Below, piece by piece: positions 60,945 to 64,000 of a stretch of 64,000 nt of DNA. The notes under the pieces are model-generated. The model worked only from the letters and a program-made list of their open reading frames with translations. It ran no database searches and was not told where the DNA came from. A program made the translations under genes and the position numbers. Position 1 is the stretch's first letter; every line of letters starts with the position of its first letter. This DNA is from Deltaproteobacteria bacterium (GTDB taxonomy: Bacteria; Desulfobacterota; GWC2-55-46; UBA9637), in assembly GCA_030690165.1 (NCBI GenBank), contig JAUYHF010000004.1:1-64000 (forward strand). Direction: 5' to 3'.

Positions 60945-61739
60945 ATGAAAATGCCTGTATTGTTCATAGGACACGGTTCGCCTATGAACGTCATGTTAAA
61001 AAATGATTTTACCCACAGCCTTGCTGAATTAGGGAAAAGCCTGCCAAGACCAACCGCGGTAATGGTTATTTCAGCGCACTGGTTGACAAGCGGCGCTACG
61101 CATGTTGGATGCATGACAAAACCGAGGACAATCTATGATTTTTATGGATTTCCTGATGAGCTGTATCAAATGGATTATCCGAGCCCTGGTTCACCCAGTG
61201 ACGCCAAATTTGTCACCAAATTGATTAAGAAAGCGCCAGTAACGTGTAACAACGATTGGGGATTGGACCACGCCGCATGGGCGATTTTAAAACATATTTA
61301 TCCAAAAGCAGACATTCCCGTATTTGAAATGAGTTTGGATTATTCTTTCAATGAATGGCGTCCTAAACCAATCCAGTATCATTATGATCTGGCCTCAGAG
61401 CTTGTGGAGTTAAGAAAAAGGGGCGTTCTGATTATCGGCAGCGGCAACATAGTGCACAACCTTGGCCTGATTAATTTCAAGGCTATGGGTGCAAAGCCAT
61501 ATGATTGGGCTGTTGAGTTTGATGAAGAGGTGAAATCAAACCTGCTCAGCGGAAATCATAAAGATTTGATAGATTATAAAACCATGGGCAGGGGCGCTTC
61601 CTTAGCGGTTCCTACGCTTGACCATTATTTACCCATGATATACGCGATTGCCTTACAGGAAAAAGGAGATGCTTTCAAATTCATTTTTGAAGGGTTTCAA
61701 CATGCCTCAATATCCATGAGATGTTTTCAGATAGGATGA
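60945..61739 (+). CDS. DODA-type extradiol ring-cleavage dioxygenase (YgiD-like)
   Basis: The 264-residue protein has the class III extradiol dioxygenase pattern: PVLFIGHGSPMNVM, MVISAHWLTSG, YDFYGFPDELYQ, WGLDHAAWAILKHIYP and a late FEGFQHASISMR. The metal ligands are the His residues in GHGSP and SAHW with later His residues. Plant DODA and Escherichia coli YgiD relatives cleave DOPA; the natural bacterial substrate is unclear. The ATG at 60945 follows GGAGGTAGAC. A 145-nt gap separates it from sppA. Confidence 0.9.
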   Translation: MKMPVLFIGHGSPMNVMLKNDFTHSLAELGKSLPRPTAVMVISAHWLTSGATHVGCMTKPRTIYDFYGFPDELYQMDYPSPGSPSDAKFVTKLIKKAPVTCNNDWGLDHAAWAILKHIYPKADIPVFEMSLDYSFNEWRPKPIQYHYDLASELVELRKRGVLIIGSGNIVHNLGLINFKAMGAKPYDWAVEFDEEVKSNLLSGNHKDLIDYKTMGRGASLAVPTLDHYLPMIYAIALQEKGDAFKFIFEGFQHASISMRCFQIG

Positions 61740-62100
61740 AGGCGGAGTATCGCAATGGCGCATTCACCAAATGCAGGCGTGTTAGAAAATAGCACGAAAA
61801 TGCATCGAAGCCATTGAGGAGGCCGGGTAGTGCATCAGGGTTTGGGAGGTAGAATAGGTAGAAAAGGGGGCGGTTCTAATTAGTGAGCATGAACAACCGT
61901 CACTTTTACTTTTATTTCTTTTGTTTGCCTTTATTTGCCCTGTCTTACGCGATTAGCCTGAAGGAATTTGTGAGATTTGAGTAGTATGTTAAATATCTTG
62001 AAGAAAATAGAGAAAGGGGGTGAACGCAGGTTTGCTAAAAAGTCGTACAAAATTATTTAGTTCTGATAAGTAAGTAATCTAATATGAAAGGAGGAGAGCT
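61740..62100 (+). other. 361-nt gap without a recognised gene
   Basis: The plus strand contains a short open stretch from ATG 61755 (20 codons) with no family resemblance. I saw no tRNA-like or riboswitch-like structure and no clear terminator after the dioxygenase gene. A strong Shine-Dalgarno (AAAGGAGGAGAG, 62087-62098) marks the start of the next gene. Confidence 0.5.
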
Positions 62101-62691
62101 ATGAAAAATATTTTAAGCATATTATTTGCAGTAATCGTATTGGCTGGTCTTTCATCGGTGTCAATGGCGGAGGGTAAAGAGAAAGGCATAAAAACAAAAT
62201 CCAAGGAGGAGCAGATAAAAATTGCGCAGAGTGCCGCACCTACAAATATCTCGAAAGATGCAACCATCATGATTTTTGGAGTGGATGGTAAGCTGGTGGA
62301 GGCAAAGAAAGGGACTAATGGTTTTACCTGCATTCCTGAGATTGAAGGTCAGGAGACGCCTGATCCGATATGCGTAGATCCGGCTGGCTGGCAGTGGCTG
62401 AGCGATGCTATGTTTGGTGCGGCAAAACCAACCAATACGGTGTCCGGTATTGCCTATATGGCCCGCGGGGGATGGCACTGGGAAAAGGACGGAAAGATTA
62501 CCCCAACAACAAAGAGTGAACCTGGCGCAAAAAGAGTTAAGGAACCGCCTCATTGGATGGTGATGGGACCTTTTGATTCAAAGGCCAGCGGCCTGCCGTC
62601 ACTACCGAGTAAGCTCGGTACTTATGTTATGTACGATGGTACTGCATACTCTCATTTGATGATTTATCAAGACCCGAATAAGATGAAATAA
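62101..62691 (+). CDS. Predicted secreted protein of unknown function
   Basis: The 196-residue protein begins with a clear signal peptide (MKNILSILFAVIVLAGLSSV, cleavage near SMA-EG). The mature part has two cysteines (FTCIPEI and PICVDP) that could form a disulfide, and a Trp-rich region (GWQWLSDAMFG, ARGGWHWEKDGK, PPHWMVMGPFD). I recall conserved hypothetical proteins of this type but no function. It has one of the strongest ribosome-binding sites in the window and a solid terminator downstream, so it may be well expressed. It stands alone. Confidence 0.8.
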   Translation: MKNILSILFAVIVLAGLSSVSMAEGKEKGIKTKSKEEQIKIAQSAAPTNISKDATIMIFGVDGKLVEAKKGTNGFTCIPEIEGQETPDPICVDPAGWQWLSDAMFGAAKPTNTVSGIAYMARGGWHWEKDGKITPTTKSEPGAKRVKEPPHWMVMGPFDSKASGLPSLPSKLGTYVMYDGTAYSHLMIYQDPNKMK

Positions 62692-62744
62692 AGGAATATG
62701 AGGGCGTTAATAGTTGGGCTTTTGGCCTAATTTGAGAATGTTAA

Positions 62745-62772
62745 AAGCCCCATTGAGGTTTCAATGGGGCTT
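62745..62772. terminator. Bidirectional intrinsic terminator
   Basis: A perfect 12-bp stem (AAGCCCCATTGA with TCAATGGGGCTT) around a 4-nt loop. T-rich flanks lie on both sides, so it can end the secreted-protein gene (+) and the tRNA-Asn transcript (-). Confidence 0.88.
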
Positions 62773-62781
62773 CGATTTTTC

Positions 62782-62856
<75 letters not shown>

Positions 62857-62932
62857 ATACGCAAACAATTCAAACCACAATATACTAATATTTCCATAAG
62901 GGAAAATCAAGCCATTTTACAAGTTAATTTTT

Positions 62933-63607
62933 TTATTTATGGGCAAGATGAATTTTAATACGGTCTATTCTCCTCTTTATTCCAAATACCTCCCCAAGAG
63001 GTTTTGTAAATCTTTTTCTCTCGTGCGGTTTTGAATATTTGATGTAGACTATGCCCATGCCTGCAACAAATGTCCCTCCAATAAGGTCGTTTATAAGATC
63101 CCACATCGTATTGTCAAGGCCGTTTTGCGTGTCTTTAGCAAATATCTTATCAACGGCAAATTCCCCTATTTCCCAAAACCCGCCGACTGCCATTGCAAAT
63201 ATGATTGTAAATAATCCGACAAACGGCAGCGTCAACCTGAGTTTTTTTGTGTAGTGGAGCGTATAGACAATCATGAATGCAAGCATGGAAATAACCGCTG
63301 TGCCGTAGATATGCAATATCTTGTCCCATACCCAGAGCCTGTCATAGAATTTTAACAAGTCACCGAAGAATGTATTCAAAAATATCATGAGGGTTATTAA
63401 GAGGTCTAATTCGAACGGAAGGGTTATGCGGTAATTTCTTTCAACAATGCTCGGCAGAAGCGATAGGATTATTGCAATGGCTGTTGCAAATCCAAAGAGA
63501 TAGCTCCCTTTATAAATCACATAGGGGAGCATGCCTATCATTATAAATTTCATAAGCCAGGAAAGCGCAGTGCTTATGGAGATGTTAAGCCAGCCGTTGT
63601 TTCTCAT
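62933..63607 (-). CDS. Predicted membrane protein (DUF2238/YjdF-like)
   Basis: A 224-residue protein with about six membrane segments. Conserved-looking charged motifs stand between them: FYDRLWVWDKILHIYG, GGFWEIGEFAVDKIF and QNGLDNTMWDLINDLIGG. The pattern (D..LH.yg, W E..E, D...D......G) resembles the DUF2238/YjdF family of unknown function. The C-terminus is basic. The ATG at 63607 overlaps the stop of the upstream nuclease gene. Confidence 0.72.
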   Translation of the reverse strand: MRNNGWLNISISTALSWLMKFIMIGMLPYVIYKGSYLFGFATAIAIILSLLPSIVERNYRITLPFELDLLITLMIFLNTFFGDLLKFYDRLWVWDKILHIYGTAVISMLAFMIVYTLHYTKKLRLTLPFVGLFTIIFAMAVGGFWEIGEFAVDKIFAKDTQNGLDNTMWDLINDLIGGTFVAGMGIVYIKYSKPHERKRFTKPLGEVFGIKRRIDRIKIHLAHK

Positions 63608-64000
63608 TTTTTAAAAAGCTCTAATTCATTCTCAGAGTTTTCGCCTGCAACTTGCTTCTCCTCTTGCTCATGGTATTTCCCTTTATAGATATACCGCTCA
63701 TACAGTTTATGATAGCTTGTCCAGTTGGAGGGCATCTCCTTTTCTTTTTCAATCAATGCCTGCATGGACTGAACCTTGGAATCCATATCGTCCAGATAAT
63801 AGAGTATGATAGCCTCTATTGTCTTTGGTCTTTTGGGCGAGCCAAACTCAAGATAGCCGTGGTGGCTTAAGAGCATGTGTTTCAAAAGTAAGGCCGTTTC
63901 TTCCGGAAAATCAGATATACCCTCAAGTTTTTTATCTATTATGCCTATGCCGATAGTTATATGGCCGAGAAGCCTACCTTCATCCGAATAGTCGCATGCC
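63604..64000 (-). CDS. YhaM-like 3'-5' exoribonuclease, C-terminal part (cut by window edge)
   Basis: The last 132 codons of a gene entering from beyond the right edge. The peptide reads CDYSDEGRLLGHITIGIGII and KHMLLSHHGYLEFGSPKRPKTIEAIILYYLDDMDSK, the HD-domain signature of YhaM-family nucleases (second HD-box His and Asp residues visible). A charged tail rich in Glu and Lys follows. YhaM trims RNA and single-stranded DNA from the 3' end. The N-terminal OB fold would be outside the window. Its stop overlaps the next gene's start by 4 nt. Confidence 0.85.
   Translation of the reverse strand, partial: ACDYSDEGRLLGHITIGIGIIDKKLEGISDFPEETALLLKHMLLSHHGYLEFGSPKRPKTIEAIILYYLDDMDSKVQSMQALIEKEKEMPSNWTSYHKLYERYIYKGKYHEQEEKQVAGENSENELELFKK

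Overview
The window is a mostly intact bacterial chromosome segment of about 60 genes. Housekeeping genes are AT-leaning with short intergenic gaps. The sequence fits a Gram-negative, probably microaerophilic or anaerobic, possibly autotrophic lineage: SecDF/YajC, RseP, SppA, an outer-membrane efflux channel and type IV pilus genes indicate a double membrane; rubrerythrin, ferritin-like and desulforedoxin-like proteins indicate low-oxygen life; and isocitrate dehydrogenase followed by both ATP-citrate lyase subunits is what a reductive TCA cycle needs. The gene order ilvB-ilvN-ilvC-psd-pssA-leuA recalls Desulfobacterota and Nitrospirota relatives. I cannot fix the phylum from sequence reading alone.

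Layout. 1-160: a probable insertion-sequence end. 256-7293 (+): pyrK-pyrD, ribBA-ribH-nusB, uppS-cdsA-dxr. 7409-14775 (+): a visibly GC-richer heavy-metal efflux island (His-rich exported protein, CzcC, CzcB, a PII-like protein, CzcA, and a PII fragment). 15531-17963: rseP-tsaB and a DUF465 protein. 18041-30407 (+): a branched-chain amino acid and phospholipid run (ilvD, ilvBN, ilvC, psd, pssA, leuA, leuC, DUF1858, a GAF-GGDEF diguanylate cyclase, leuD, a PUR-like protein, leuB). 30400-34452 (-): secF, secD, yajC, tgt. 34623-36529 (+): tRNA-Arg(ACG), tadA, eno. 36578-43572 (+): a CBS-domain membrane protein, then a ZTP riboswitch with its terminator, icd, aclB and aclA. 43761-49318 (+): pilB, pilC and a two-component pair with a sigma-54 activator. 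49326-56677 (-): a redox and iron cluster (flavoprotein reductase, rubrerythrin, zinc-ribbon and desulforedoxin-like proteins, MidA-like methyltransferase, cytochrome b5-like, ferritin-like), a GalT-PhoU hybrid gene, PilZ, nitroreductase and ftsY. 56790-62691 (+): cupin, nadD-rsfS-gpmI, sppA, a DODA-type dioxygenase and a secreted protein. 62782-64000 (-): tRNA-Asn, a membrane protein and a YhaM-like nuclease cut by the window edge.

Three things stand out. First, a textbook ZTP riboswitch and terminator sit directly in front of icd, at the head of the citrate-cleavage genes, which is not a target I associate with this riboswitch. Second, the chromosome carries many hairpins whose arms are tandem 7-nt or 8-nt units. 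The unit sequence differs at each locus but the architecture repeats. Some copies lie inside genes: pyrK, the 5' ends of pyrD and tadA, and palindromic relatives in tsaB and a histidine kinase. Third, tRNA-Arg(ACG) lies immediately upstream of tadA, whose enzyme modifies that tRNA's wobble base. Other oddities are a GalT-PhoU chimera, a 903-residue ACL large subunit lacking the usual His in its citrate-synthase-like motif, a 16-bp direct repeat bracketing an insertion between the ACL genes, and a diguanylate cyclase gene coupled into the leucine operon.
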